14,531 nt of DNA from an uncultured Sphingobium sp. (GTDB lineage Bacteria; Pseudomonadota; Alphaproteobacteria; Sphingomonadales; Sphingomonadaceae). Under the pieces are notes generated by a model. The model was given only the letters and a program-made list of their open reading frames with translations. It was not told the origin of the DNA and did not search any database. The DNA is taken from NCBI GenBank assembly GCA_913773715.1, contig CAJYHD010000112.1:1-14531 (forward strand), read 5' to 3'. Made by a program: the position numbers and the translations under genes. Each line of letters opens with the position of its first letter. The stretch's first letter is position 1. Of the stretch, positions 8,298 to 14,531 are shown piece after piece.

Positions 8298-8996
8298 ATG
8301 GGAACTATCCGGGTCGCAAGCTACAATATTCGCAAGGCCATCGGCACGGACAGGCGGCGCAGCCCGGAGCGTGTGCTGGAAGTGTTGGCGGAAGTCGATG
8401 CCGACGTCATCGCGTTGCAGGAAGCCGATCGGCGCTTCGGCATACGTTCCGCCGCGATCCCGCCGCTGCTGCTCGACAAGCAGAGTGGATACAAGCCCGT
8501 GCCGCTCAATGTGCAGGTCGATTCGATGGGCTGGCATGGCAATGCGATCCTTGTACGGAAAGAGGCGGAAATCGGCGCGCATGACGTGCTGCACCTGCCC
8601 TTCCTGGAGCCACGCGGGGCAACCATGGCGGAGGTTCATATCAAGGGTGCGGCTCTGCGTGTGTTCGGCATGCATCTCGACCTGTCGGGCCTCTGGCGAC
8701 GCAAGCAGGCGGCGGCGGTGATCCATCGCGCCGGACAGGGTGATACGATGCCCACGGTGCTGATGGGCGACCTCAACGAATGGAGCGCAGATCGCGGTTG
8801 CTTGGCCGACTTTGCGCGACATTACAGTTTCGCGCCTTGTGGGCGGAGTTTCCATGCGCGGCGGCCCGTCGCGCGGCTTGATCGGATCATGCATTGCGGG
8901 CGGATGAAGCTGAAGTCCTGCGGCGTCCATGAAAGCGCGGCGGCGCGCAAGGCGTCGGATCATCTGCCGATCTGGGCCGACTTCGCGATTGGCTGA
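8298..8996 (+). CDS. Endonuclease/exonuclease/phosphatase (EEP) family protein
   Basis: A 232-residue enzyme of the metal-dependent EEP (DNase I-like) phosphodiesterase superfamily. The canonical motifs occur in order: SYNIRKAIG with N10, LQEAD with E42, GMHLDLSG with H126, MGDLNEW with D158 and N160, LDRI with D195, and SDHLPI with D221-H222. These supply the metal ligands and the catalytic His-Asp set, so the enzyme should be active. Family members cleave nucleic acids, inositol phosphates or lipid head groups, and the substrate cannot be told here. There is no signal peptide, so it is probably cytoplasmic. It is divergent from radA across a short region with a LexA-like box. The patatin-like lipase gene begins 42 bases downstream on the same strand, which could hint at phospholipid turnover. 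Confidence 0.9.
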   Translation: MGTIRVASYNIRKAIGTDRRRSPERVLEVLAEVDADVIALQEADRRFGIRSAAIPPLLLDKQSGYKPVPLNVQVDSMGWHGNAILVRKEAEIGAHDVLHLPFLEPRGATMAEVHIKGAALRVFGMHLDLSGLWRRKQAAAVIHRAGQGDTMPTVLMGDLNEWSADRGCLADFARHYSFAPCGRSFHARRPVARLDRIMHCGRMKLKSCGVHESAAARKASDHLPIWADFAIG

Positions 8997-9038
8997 GCGC
9001 CCCTCGACAAGTCGCCCGCCCTCTGCGATCCCGCTTCC

Positions 9039-11372
9039 ATGAAGGAGAAGGAACTGCGGCTGGCGCTGGTCTGCTATGGCGGGATCAGCCTCGCCATCTA
9101 CATGCACGGCATCACCAAGGAAATCTGGCATCTGGCGCGCGCGAGCCGGGCCTTCCACGACGGGACCAGCTCGGCAGAGGGCAGCGAGCGCATCTATGCC
9201 GAGATGCTGCGCGAGATCGAGGCGGCAAGCGGTATCCGCCTGCGCGTCATGCCCGACATTATCGCAGGCGCCAGCGCCGGCGGGATCAACGGCATTTTTC
9301 TGGCGCAGGCGATCGAGACGGGGCAGTCACTGGAGCCGCTGACGGCGCTGTGGCTCGACAATGCCGACGTCGACCAGTTGCTTGATCCCGATGCAAGGCC
9401 CGCGCGGGCTATGACCAAATTCTGGGCGACGCCGCTCGTCTGGATGGCGGCGCGGCGACCGGGCGATGCGGTGGAGCGTACGGTCGCGCCGGATACGCGG
9501 GAGGAGGTGCGGCTCAAGCTGTCGCGCTTCATCCGGTCCCGCTGGTTCGAACCGCCCTTCGGGGGTGAGATTTTCTCGAACATGCTGATGGATGCTTTCG
9601 ACGCCATGGCCGCATCGGAGCGCGGACCTGCGCTGCTCCCGGAGGGGCATCCGCTCGACCTGTTCGTGACGGTCACCGATTTCGAAGGACATCCGCAAGG
9701 CCTCAACCTAAACAGCCCGCCTCAGGTGGTGGAAACCGAGCATCGGCTGACGATCGGTTTTCGCGCGCGGGGTCGCGGTGCGCGCGCCTTCGCCGATCCG
9801 GTCGAACTCATCTTTGCCGCGCGGGCGACGGCGAGTTTTCCGGGAGCTTTCCCGCCCTTCACCGTGCGCGAGCTGGATCGCGTGTTGAAGCGGCGGCATC
9901 GGCATTGGCCGACCCGCGACACGTTTCTCAGCCGTGCCCTGCCCCGCCACAGCGTACGCGGAACGGCGGAGGATGCGGTACTGATCGATGGCTCGGTGCT
10001 GGCGAATGCTCCCTTTGCGCCCGCTATCGGCGCGCTGCGTAACCGACCATCGCGGCGGGAGGTCGATCGCCGGTTCGTCTATATCGACCCCAAACCAGGG
10101 CATCGATCGATTCAACTCAACAAGCAAGGCGAGCACGAAGCTGTGCCGACCGGGGAAGATGCGCCGCTGCCCGGCTTCTTCCGCACCATCTTCGGCGCTC
10201 TGTCCGACATTCCGCGCGAGCAGCCGATCCGCGACAATCTGGAGGCAATCGACGGTCATTCCGCCCGTATCCGACGGATGCGCCGCATCCTCGACGCGCT
10301 GCGCCCCGGCATGGAGGCAGAGGTCGAGAATGCGGTCGGCGGCATGCTTTTCCTCGATCGGCCCACCCCGGCGCGACTGTCCGCCTGGCGCATCAAAGCG
10401 CATCAGCGTGCGGCCTCCTCTGCGGGGTTCGCCTTCCCGGCCTATGGTCATCTGAAGCTGTCGGGGATCGTCGAATCGCTTTCCACCTTGCTGCTGCGTC
10501 TCAGCGGCGAGCAAAGCGGGATGATGCGGGAGAGTTACCGGCAGGCCGTCTGGTCAGCGGTGCGCAAGGCCGGGGCAGATCGGCTGACCGAGAAGGACGG
10601 CGCCAACTCCGCTTCGGTGCAATTCTTCCGCACCCATGACCTCGCCTTTCGCATCCGTCGCCTGCGGTTTCTGGCGCGGCGGCTGGCCGACACGCTGGAG
10701 ACGGAGGCGGATCAGGACGATCCCGCGCTTCAGGCGATGCACGACGCCATCTATCGGGCGCTCGCGCTGTATGCCGAGTGCGAGGAGAGCGATTTCCACG
10801 ACGAAACCGTGATCGCTGCGGCGCGCAGCACGCCGACCGATGGCGCCGCCGCGATCGACGCCGTGGCGGCGGCGCGGGACTTGCGCGGGCGGGACGAATC
10901 GGCGGATCAGATGCTGGCCGAAGCTCTGGCGGCGCTCTCTAAGGCAGGGCGGCGGACGATGCTGCTCGCCTATCTCGGCTTTCCCTTTACCGACATCGCC
11001 ACATTACCGTTGCTTCAGGGTGACACTCTGGATGAATATGATCCGGTGAAGGTCGACCGGATCTCGCCGGAGGATTGTTCGGCGATTCGGGCTGGCGGCG
11101 CTGAGGCGACGCTGAAAGGCATTGAATTCAACAATTTCGGCGCTTTCTTCAGCCGTGCCTATCGCGAAAACGACTATCTCTGGGGGCGTCTGCACGGGCT
11201 GGAGCGGCTGCTGGACATCGTGAATTCGGCAGTACCCGCAGCAAGCCGCCTTTCGCACGACACACTCGCTGACTATAGGCGGCGTGCGTTTCTGGCGATC
11301 CTGGACGAGGAAGAACCGCGCTTGCCGCATGTCGCGGACCTGATCGCCAGCTTGTGGGAGGAAATCAGGTGA
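9039..11372 (+). CDS. Patatin-like phospholipase with C-terminal DUF3376-type region
   Basis: A large (777-residue) patatin-related protein of the type found in actinobacteria and proteobacteria. Patatins are acyl hydrolases using a Ser-Asp dyad. Here the nucleophile elbow is GASAGG (77-82, Ser79) and the acid is Asp317 in LIDGSVLANAPF. The oxyanion-hole region CYGGISLAIYMHG (12-24) departs from the classic DGGGxRG but is usual for this subfamily. Residues from about 400 on are a long helical region corresponding to DUF3376. No signal peptide or membrane segment is evident, so it is cytosolic or membrane-associated. The ATG at 9039 fits the family start (KELRLALVCYGG), though no strong ribosome binding site is visible. 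Its stop overlaps the lipoprotein start by 4 bases (GTGA). The physiological substrate of this subfamily is not established. Confidence 0.92.
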   Translation: MKEKELRLALVCYGGISLAIYMHGITKEIWHLARASRAFHDGTSSAEGSERIYAEMLREIEAASGIRLRVMPDIIAGASAGGINGIFLAQAIETGQSLEPLTALWLDNADVDQLLDPDARPARAMTKFWATPLVWMAARRPGDAVERTVAPDTREEVRLKLSRFIRSRWFEPPFGGEIFSNMLMDAFDAMAASERGPALLPEGHPLDLFVTVTDFEGHPQGLNLNSPPQVVETEHRLTIGFRARGRGARAFADPVELIFAARATASFPGAFPPFTVRELDRVLKRRHRHWPTRDTFLSRALPRHSVRGTAEDAVLIDGSVLANAPFAPAIGALRNRPSRREVDRRFVYIDPKPGHRSIQLNKQGEHEAVPTGEDAPLPGFFRTIFGALSDIPREQPIRDNLEAIDGHSARIRRMRRILDALRPGMEAEVENAVGGMLFLDRPTPARLSAWRIKAHQRAASSAGFAFPAYGHLKLSGIVESLSTLLLRLSGEQSGMMRESYRQAVWSAVRKAGADRLTEKDGANSASVQFFRTHDLAFRIRRLRFLARRLADTLETEADQDDPALQAMHDAIYRALALYAECEESDFHDETVIAAARSTPTDGAAAIDAVAAARDLRGRDESADQMLAEALAALSKAGRRTMLLAYLGFPFTDIATLPLLQGDTLDEYDPVKVDRISPEDCSAIRAGGAEATLKGIEFNNFGAFFSRAYRENDYLWGRLHGLERLLDIVNSAVPAASRLSHDTLADYRRRAFLAILDEEEPRLPHVADLIASLWEEIR

Positions 11373-11881
11373 GCAGGCGTTGGGTGCTGGTTCCGATGGT
11401 GATGACGCTGGCGTTCGTCGGCGGATGCCGCATGTCGGATGACAGCGCGCAGGGCAACAGCACACCGCCCGTCGCTGTGGCACAGGCTGCCCCCGTCGAA
11501 GCCGCCCCGCCCCCTCCTCCTCCACCGGTGGAAAAGCCCGCACCCGAGCCGGTGAAAGCGGGTCCGACGGTGACGGTCCGTGCGCGGCCCGCCCCGTATT
11601 TCCCGCTCGACCTGCCGCCATCCGACGTCGCGGCGAGCGCCGCGCCCTTCCCGCGTGAGGTGACCGAGTTCATGGTTGCGCGCGATGGCTGCGACCATTT
11701 CCGGGGCGAGGCGCCGACCGATGCCGGGCGCCGCGCCTATATCGACGAAAATGTCGCGGAACTGTGCAAGGGGTCCGATGCGCGGCTCGCGATGCTGCGG
11801 CGGCGCTATGCGGGCGATCCTTCGGTGATCGCCGCGCTCAAGAATTACGACGACCGGATCGAAACGCCCGTCCGCTATTGA
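11369..11881 (+). CDS. Proline-rich lipoprotein of unknown function
   Basis: A predicted lipoprotein of 170 residues. The signal peptide has a basic start (MSRRW), a hydrophobic core (VLVPMVMTLAF) and a lipobox VGGC, with Cys20 as the lipidated residue. Next is an Ala/Pro-rich linker with seven consecutive prolines (47-53), suited to crossing periplasm or peptidoglycan. The C-terminal domain (about 95-165) is compact and has two cysteines, C108 in ARDGCDHFRGE and C133 in AELCKG, that could form a disulfide. I recall similar C-terminal domains in sphingomonad hypothetical proteins but know no function. The GTG at 11369 is chosen because GGGAGG lies at 11356-11361 with 7 bases of spacing and it overlaps the patatin TGA as GTGA. 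This signals translational coupling with the lipase. It converges on the dehydratase gene with a 4-base gap. Confidence 0.8.
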   Translation: MSRRWVLVPMVMTLAFVGGCRMSDDSAQGNSTPPVAVAQAAPVEAAPPPPPPPVEKPAPEPVKAGPTVTVRARPAPYFPLDLPPSDVAASAAPFPREVTEFMVARDGCDHFRGEAPTDAGRRAYIDENVAELCKGSDARLAMLRRRYAGDPSVIAALKNYDDRIETPVRY

Positions 11882-11885
11882 CGGG

Positions 11886-12179
11886 TTAGGAGAGCAAAGC
11901 CTCGATCGCCTTTGCCATGTCGATATCACGCTGGGACAGGCCGCCCGCGTCATGCGTGGTGAGGAGAATGTCCACGCGGTTATAGACGTTCGACCATTCG
12001 GGATGATGGTCGGCATTCTCCGCCAGCAACGCCACCCGCGCCATGAAGCCGAACGCGGCGTTGAAATCGGCAAAGGTGAAGCGGCGCGATATCCCATCCG
12101 CCGGATCGGCGACCACGGTCCATTGCGGCAGATCGGCGAGCGCAAGCGCGCGGTCTTCTCCGTCCAGTTTACCAATCAT
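11886..12179 (-). CDS. phhB: 4a-hydroxytetrahydrobiopterin dehydratase (pterin carbinolamine dehydratase)
   Basis: A 97-residue PCD/DCoH-family enzyme, full length. It dehydrates 4a-hydroxytetrahydrobiopterin in pterin recycling for aromatic amino acid hydroxylases; some relatives serve molybdopterin metabolism instead. The active-site pattern is complete: E54-x3-H58-H59-P60, then Y66, H76 and D85, within ADHHPEW and [12 protein letters not shown]. The start is well fixed: AGGAGG lies on the minus strand (plus 12188-12193), 8 bases before the ATG. No phenylalanine hydroxylase gene is in the window, so its partner is unseen and the symbol is tentative. It is divergent from the metallopeptidase gene across only 40 bases, which must hold both promoters. 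Confidence 0.94.
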   Translation of the reverse strand: MIGKLDGEDRALALADLPQWTVVADPADGISRRFTFADFNAAFGFMARVALLAENADHHPEWSNVYNRVDILLTTHDAGGLSQRDIDMAKAIEALLS

Positions 12180-12219
12180 CTCTCTATCCTCCTGTGGGGC
12201 TTTATCTTATGTGGCAGTC

Positions 12220-12627
12220 ATGTCGCATGAAGGTCAATCGCCGCGCTTCGCGCCCACGGCTCAGGAAATCGAGACGCTGGCGCTGGAGGCGCTCGGCCGC
12301 TTGCCCGACCCGTTCACCGAGCATCTTGCCAGTGTCGTACTGTTCGTCGAGGAGTTTGCGAGCGCCGACATATTGAGAGAGATGGAGATCGACGACCCGT
12401 TCGGGTTGACCGGTCTCTACACCGGCCACCCGGTGGGACAGGAGGCGCAAACCGGGGACGCGCCGCCGACCGTGCATCTGTTCCGTCGTCCGCTGCTGGA
12501 CGAATGGGTCGAGACGGGCGTTCCGCTCGAAGCGCTCATTACACATGTCGTGGTGCATGAGATTGGCCATCATTTCGGCCTCTCCGACCTCGACATGCAG
12601 GTGCTGGAGGACATGGTCGCGCCATGA
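12220..12627 (+). CDS. Zincin-like metallopeptidase family protein (PF06262 type)
   Basis: A small (135-residue) protein with a single zinc-protease signature: HEIGHHFGLSD at 113-123, where H113, E114 and H117 form HExxH and D123 could be the third ligand. This layout matches the minimal zincin family often called 'metallopeptidase family protein', whose substrate and even activity are not well defined. There is no signal peptide, so it is probably cytoplasmic. I chose the ATG at 12220 because similarity begins near there and the open frame further upstream runs antisense through the dehydratase gene; the ribosome binding site is weak. Its TGA overlaps the ccmA ATG by 4 bases (ATGA, 12624-12627), so it is translationally coupled to ccmA and ccmB. 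Confidence 0.88.
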   Translation: MSHEGQSPRFAPTAQEIETLALEALGRLPDPFTEHLASVVLFVEEFASADILREMEIDDPFGLTGLYTGHPVGQEAQTGDAPPTVHLFRRPLLDEWVETGVPLEALITHVVVHEIGHHFGLSDLDMQVLEDMVAP

Positions 12628-13229
12628 GCGACGGCGCGGCGTTGCGCCTTGAGGATGTGGCGTGCCTGCGGGGCGGGCGGATGCTGTTTCGGGGTGTGAA
12701 CCTGACGCTGGCACCGGGACAGGGCGCGCTGCTGACCGGGCCGAACGGGATCGGCAAGTCGAGCCTGCTGCGGATATGCGCGGGACTGCTGCCGACCTAT
12801 GCCGGGCGGGTCGAACGCGTAGGCAAAGTCGCGCTGGCGGACGAAAAGCTGGCGCTGGATCAGAATGTGCCATTGGGGAAGGCGCTGGCGTTTTGGGCAG
12901 GCGTCGATCGTGTGGGGCGAGCTGTGATAGCTGCGGCGCTGGAGGCGATGGCACTGACGTCTCTGGCCGATGTGCCGGTCAGGATGCTCTCGACCGGGCA
13001 GCGCAAGCGGGCTGTGCTGGCGCGCGTCATCGCGTCGGGCGCGGCGATCTGGCTGCTGGATGAGCCGGGCAATGGTCTGGACGCGGCTTCGGTAGATCTG
13101 CTGGGGCAAGCGGTGGAGCGGCATCTGACGAGCGGCGGGATCGTCGTCGCAGCGTCGCACCAGCCCTTGCCGATCGCACAGCCCGTCCTGCTGTCGCTCG
13201 CCGACCATGTGCTGGTGGGGGCGGCATGA
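12624..13229 (+). CDS. ccmA: Heme exporter ATP-binding protein CcmA
   Basis: The ATPase subunit (201 residues) of the CcmAB(CD) ABC complex of cytochrome c maturation system I. ATP hydrolysis here drives release of holo-CcmE for heme delivery in the periplasm. The nucleotide-binding domain shows Walker A GPNGIGKSS (39-47), signature LSTGQRKR (122-129), Walker B WLLDEP (143-148) with the D-loop NGLD, and an H-loop ASHQP. The short length and the LSxGQ-RKR form are typical of CcmA rather than general ABC transporters, and ccmB follows. Start and stop codons overlap both neighbours by 4 bases. ccmC, ccmD and ccmE are not in the window. Confidence 0.95.
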   Translation: MSDGAALRLEDVACLRGGRMLFRGVNLTLAPGQGALLTGPNGIGKSSLLRICAGLLPTYAGRVERVGKVALADEKLALDQNVPLGKALAFWAGVDRVGRAVIAAALEAMALTSLADVPVRMLSTGQRKRAVLARVIASGAAIWLLDEPGNGLDAASVDLLGQAVERHLTSGGIVVAASHQPLPIAQPVLLSLADHVLVGAA

Positions 13230-13873
13230 GGCTGCTAGCAATGCTGATCCGCCGCGATCTGGTGCAGGGCTGGCGATCGGCGGGACTGTGGCTGCCGGTT
13301 GCGTTCCTGCTGCTGGTGGCGAGCCTTTATCCCTTTGCGGTCGGACCCGATGCCGCGCTGCTGGCACGCACCGGTGGCGGCATGGTGTGGATCGCGGCAC
13401 TGCTGGCGGCTTTGCTGCCGGTCGATCGGCTGGTCGCGCCCGATGTCGAGGCGGGCGTGCTGGATCAGTTGGCGGTGCGCGGTATCGGCGAAGAGGTGGT
13501 CGTGACGGCGCGGCTGATCGCACACTGGTTGGCGTTCGGGCCGCCGCTGATGCTGGCGAGCCTGCCCGCTGCCGCGCTGCTCAAGCTGGAGGCCACGATG
13601 ACCGTCAAGTTGGAGATCGGTCTGCTGATCGGCACCCCCGCCCTTGCGGCGCTGGGGTTGCTGGTCGCGACGCTGACGGCGGGGCTGCGGTCGAGCGGCG
13701 CGCTGGCGGGACTCTTGGCGCTGCCGCTGGCGGTGCCGGTGCTGATCTTCGGCGCAGGATCGCTTGGCGATGGCAGCGGCGCGGCGATCAAGCTGCTCGG
13801 CGCGGCGTCGCTGCTGCTGGTCGCCGTCACCCCCTTTGCCGGGAGCGCGGCGATCCGGGCGGCACGCGAATAA
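13226..13873 (+). CDS. ccmB: Heme exporter membrane protein CcmB
   Basis: The integral membrane subunit (215 residues) that pairs with CcmA in cytochrome c maturation. Six hydrophobic segments are visible at about 20-40, 48-66, 96-118, 128-150, 158-179 and 186-210, matching the CcmB topology. Family segments include the start LIRRDLVQGWR, the DRLVAPDVEAGVLDQL region and the final TPFAGSAAIRAA. The ATG overlaps the ccmA TGA (ATGA, 13226-13229), giving coupled expression. The gene ends 2 bases before the stop codon of the convergent def gene, so the operon stops here with no room for an independent terminator. The remaining ccm genes must lie elsewhere. Confidence 0.95.
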   Translation: MRLLAMLIRRDLVQGWRSAGLWLPVAFLLLVASLYPFAVGPDAALLARTGGGMVWIAALLAALLPVDRLVAPDVEAGVLDQLAVRGIGEEVVVTARLIAHWLAFGPPLMLASLPAAALLKLEATMTVKLEIGLLIGTPALAALGLLVATLTAGLRSSGALAGLLALPLAVPVLIFGAGSLGDGSGAAIKLLGAASLLLVAVTPFAGSAAIRAARE

Positions 13874-13875
13874 GC

Positions 13876-14406
13876 TCAGGCCGCGCGGCGGGCCTTGGCC
13901 AGTTTCTTCAGCAGCATGTCGCGCTTCATGCGCGAGAGATGGTCGACGAAGAGGATGCCTTCGAGATGATCCATCTCATGCTGGAGGCAGGTGGCGAGCA
14001 GCCCTTCCAGTTGCTCCTCATGGATGCGGCCGTCGCGGTCCATCCAGCTGGCGCGGACGACGGCAGGGCGCTCCACTTCTGCAAACTGCTCGGGAACCGA
14101 GAGGCAGCCTTCGTTATAGACCGACAGGTCCTCTGACGAGGCGAGGATTTCCGGGTTGATGAACACCAGCGGGTTGCGGATCGGCTTGGCGTCTTCTGCA
14201 TCCGATTCCGGTTCCTGCAGGTCGATCACCAGCACGCGCTTCGGCACGCCGACCTGAATGGCGGCGAGGCCGATGCCGGGGGCGTCGTACATGGTCTCGA
14301 ACATGTCGTCGATCAGGCGTTGCAGATCGTCGTCGATCGTTTCGACCGGCGTGGAAATCGTGCGCAACCGAGGATCGGGCGCTTCAAGGATCGGAAGGAT
14401 GGCCAT
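13876..14406 (-). CDS. def: Peptide deformylase
   Basis: Peptide deformylase, 176 residues, removes the formyl group from the N-terminal methionine of new proteins at the ribosome exit. All three metal-site motifs are present: GIGLAAIQ (44-51), EGCLS (99-103, with ligand Cys101) and QHEMDH (142-147, with H143, E144 and H147). It is a type 1 enzyme by the EGCLS and QHExDH forms. The ATG at 14406 gives the standard start [15 protein letters not shown]; the longer frame to 14445 adds residues unlike the family. No fmt gene is in the window. It converges on ccmB with a 2-base gap, and its promoter should lie in the AT-richer segment to its right. Confidence 0.96.
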   Translation of the reverse strand: MAILPILEAPDPRLRTISTPVETIDDDLQRLIDDMFETMYDAPGIGLAAIQVGVPKRVLVIDLQEPESDAEDAKPIRNPLVFINPEILASSEDLSVYNEGCLSVPEQFAEVERPAVVRASWMDRDGRIHEEQLEGLLATCLQHEMDHLEGILFVDHLSRMKRDMLLKKLAKARRAA

Positions 14407-14531
14407 TGGCCGAACATAGGCGGAACGCGGTGACTTTTCAAGCAAGCCGACGAACGGTTCGGCGCGCTTAACTTCGCATGTTTCCCGCGTTTCGTGTCAT
14501 ATTATTCCACATGTTGGAAATTTGTGGAAAG
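14407..14531. promoter_or_regulatory. Intergenic segment upstream of def, up to window edge
   Basis: No gene is seen here. The last 70 bases are clearly AT-richer than the surroundings, as expected for promoter DNA of def and perhaps of a divergent gene beyond the edge. TTCCA (14505-14509), TGGAA (14515-14519) and TGGAA (14525-14529) sit exactly 10 bases apart, which could be regulator half-sites. No convincing -35/-10 pair was found. Confidence 0.35.

Noticed and set aside
9002..9012. A short CTCGACAAG sequence like half of the obgE-proB palindrome
   Set aside because: Only about nine bases match and no inverted partner follows, so it may be a decayed copy or chance.
13207..14136. A 309-residue plus-strand frame across ccmB and def
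   Set aside because: It is out of frame with ccmB and antisense to def, with low-complexity Arg/Ala/Gly composition.
14501..14511. ATTATTCCACA resembling a DnaA box (TTATCCACA)
   Set aside because: It does not align to the consensus without mismatches or an extra base, and no cluster of boxes or other origin features is present.

Overview
This is a GC-rich chromosomal window that reads as an alphaproteobacterium, most likely a sphingomonad (Sphingobium/Sphingomonas type). The basis is protein flavour and gene order (rplU-rpmA, obgE-proB, radA-cvpA, ccmA-ccmB, def) recognised from general knowledge, not from a database search. Nearly all genes are housekeeping or widely conserved. No tRNA, rRNA, CRISPR array, insertion sequence or phage gene was seen.

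Layout, left to right. (1) 1-654: the end of rplU, then rpmA, closed by a strong intrinsic terminator. (2) 737-2573: two convergent GNAT acetyltransferases whose stop codons interlock, then a TetR-family regulator divergent from the second. (3) 2604-5848: obgE, a long REP-like palindrome, proB and an NAD(P)-binding SDR/epimerase-like gene, all on the plus strand. (4) 5849-8209, minus strand: radA, then cvpA, then a low-GC patch (50% by hand count) with a small orphan membrane protein. radA carries an in-frame amber codon that removes its last 101 residues; the downstream frame is intact. (5) 8210-8297: a divergent promoter region with a GAAC-N7-GAAC motif of the alphaproteobacterial LexA type. 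(6) 8298-11881, plus strand: an endonuclease/exonuclease/phosphatase-family enzyme, a large patatin-like phospholipase and a proline-rich lipoprotein translationally coupled to it. (7) 11886-12179, minus strand: pterin-4a-carbinolamine dehydratase. (8) 12220-13873, plus strand: a small zincin-like metallopeptidase, ccmA and ccmB, joined by two ATGA overlaps. (9) 13876-14406, minus strand: peptide deformylase, then an AT-rich segment up to the window edge that probably precedes an unseen gene.

Main themes are translation (L21, L27, ObgE, Def), proline synthesis (ProB), DNA repair (RadA), cytochrome c maturation (CcmA/B) and lipid or envelope functions (patatin, lipoprotein). No clear new multi-gene system was found. 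The points most worth a second look are the broken radA beneath a possible SOS box, the low-GC patch after cvpA, the obgE-proB palindrome and the coupled patatin-lipoprotein pair.
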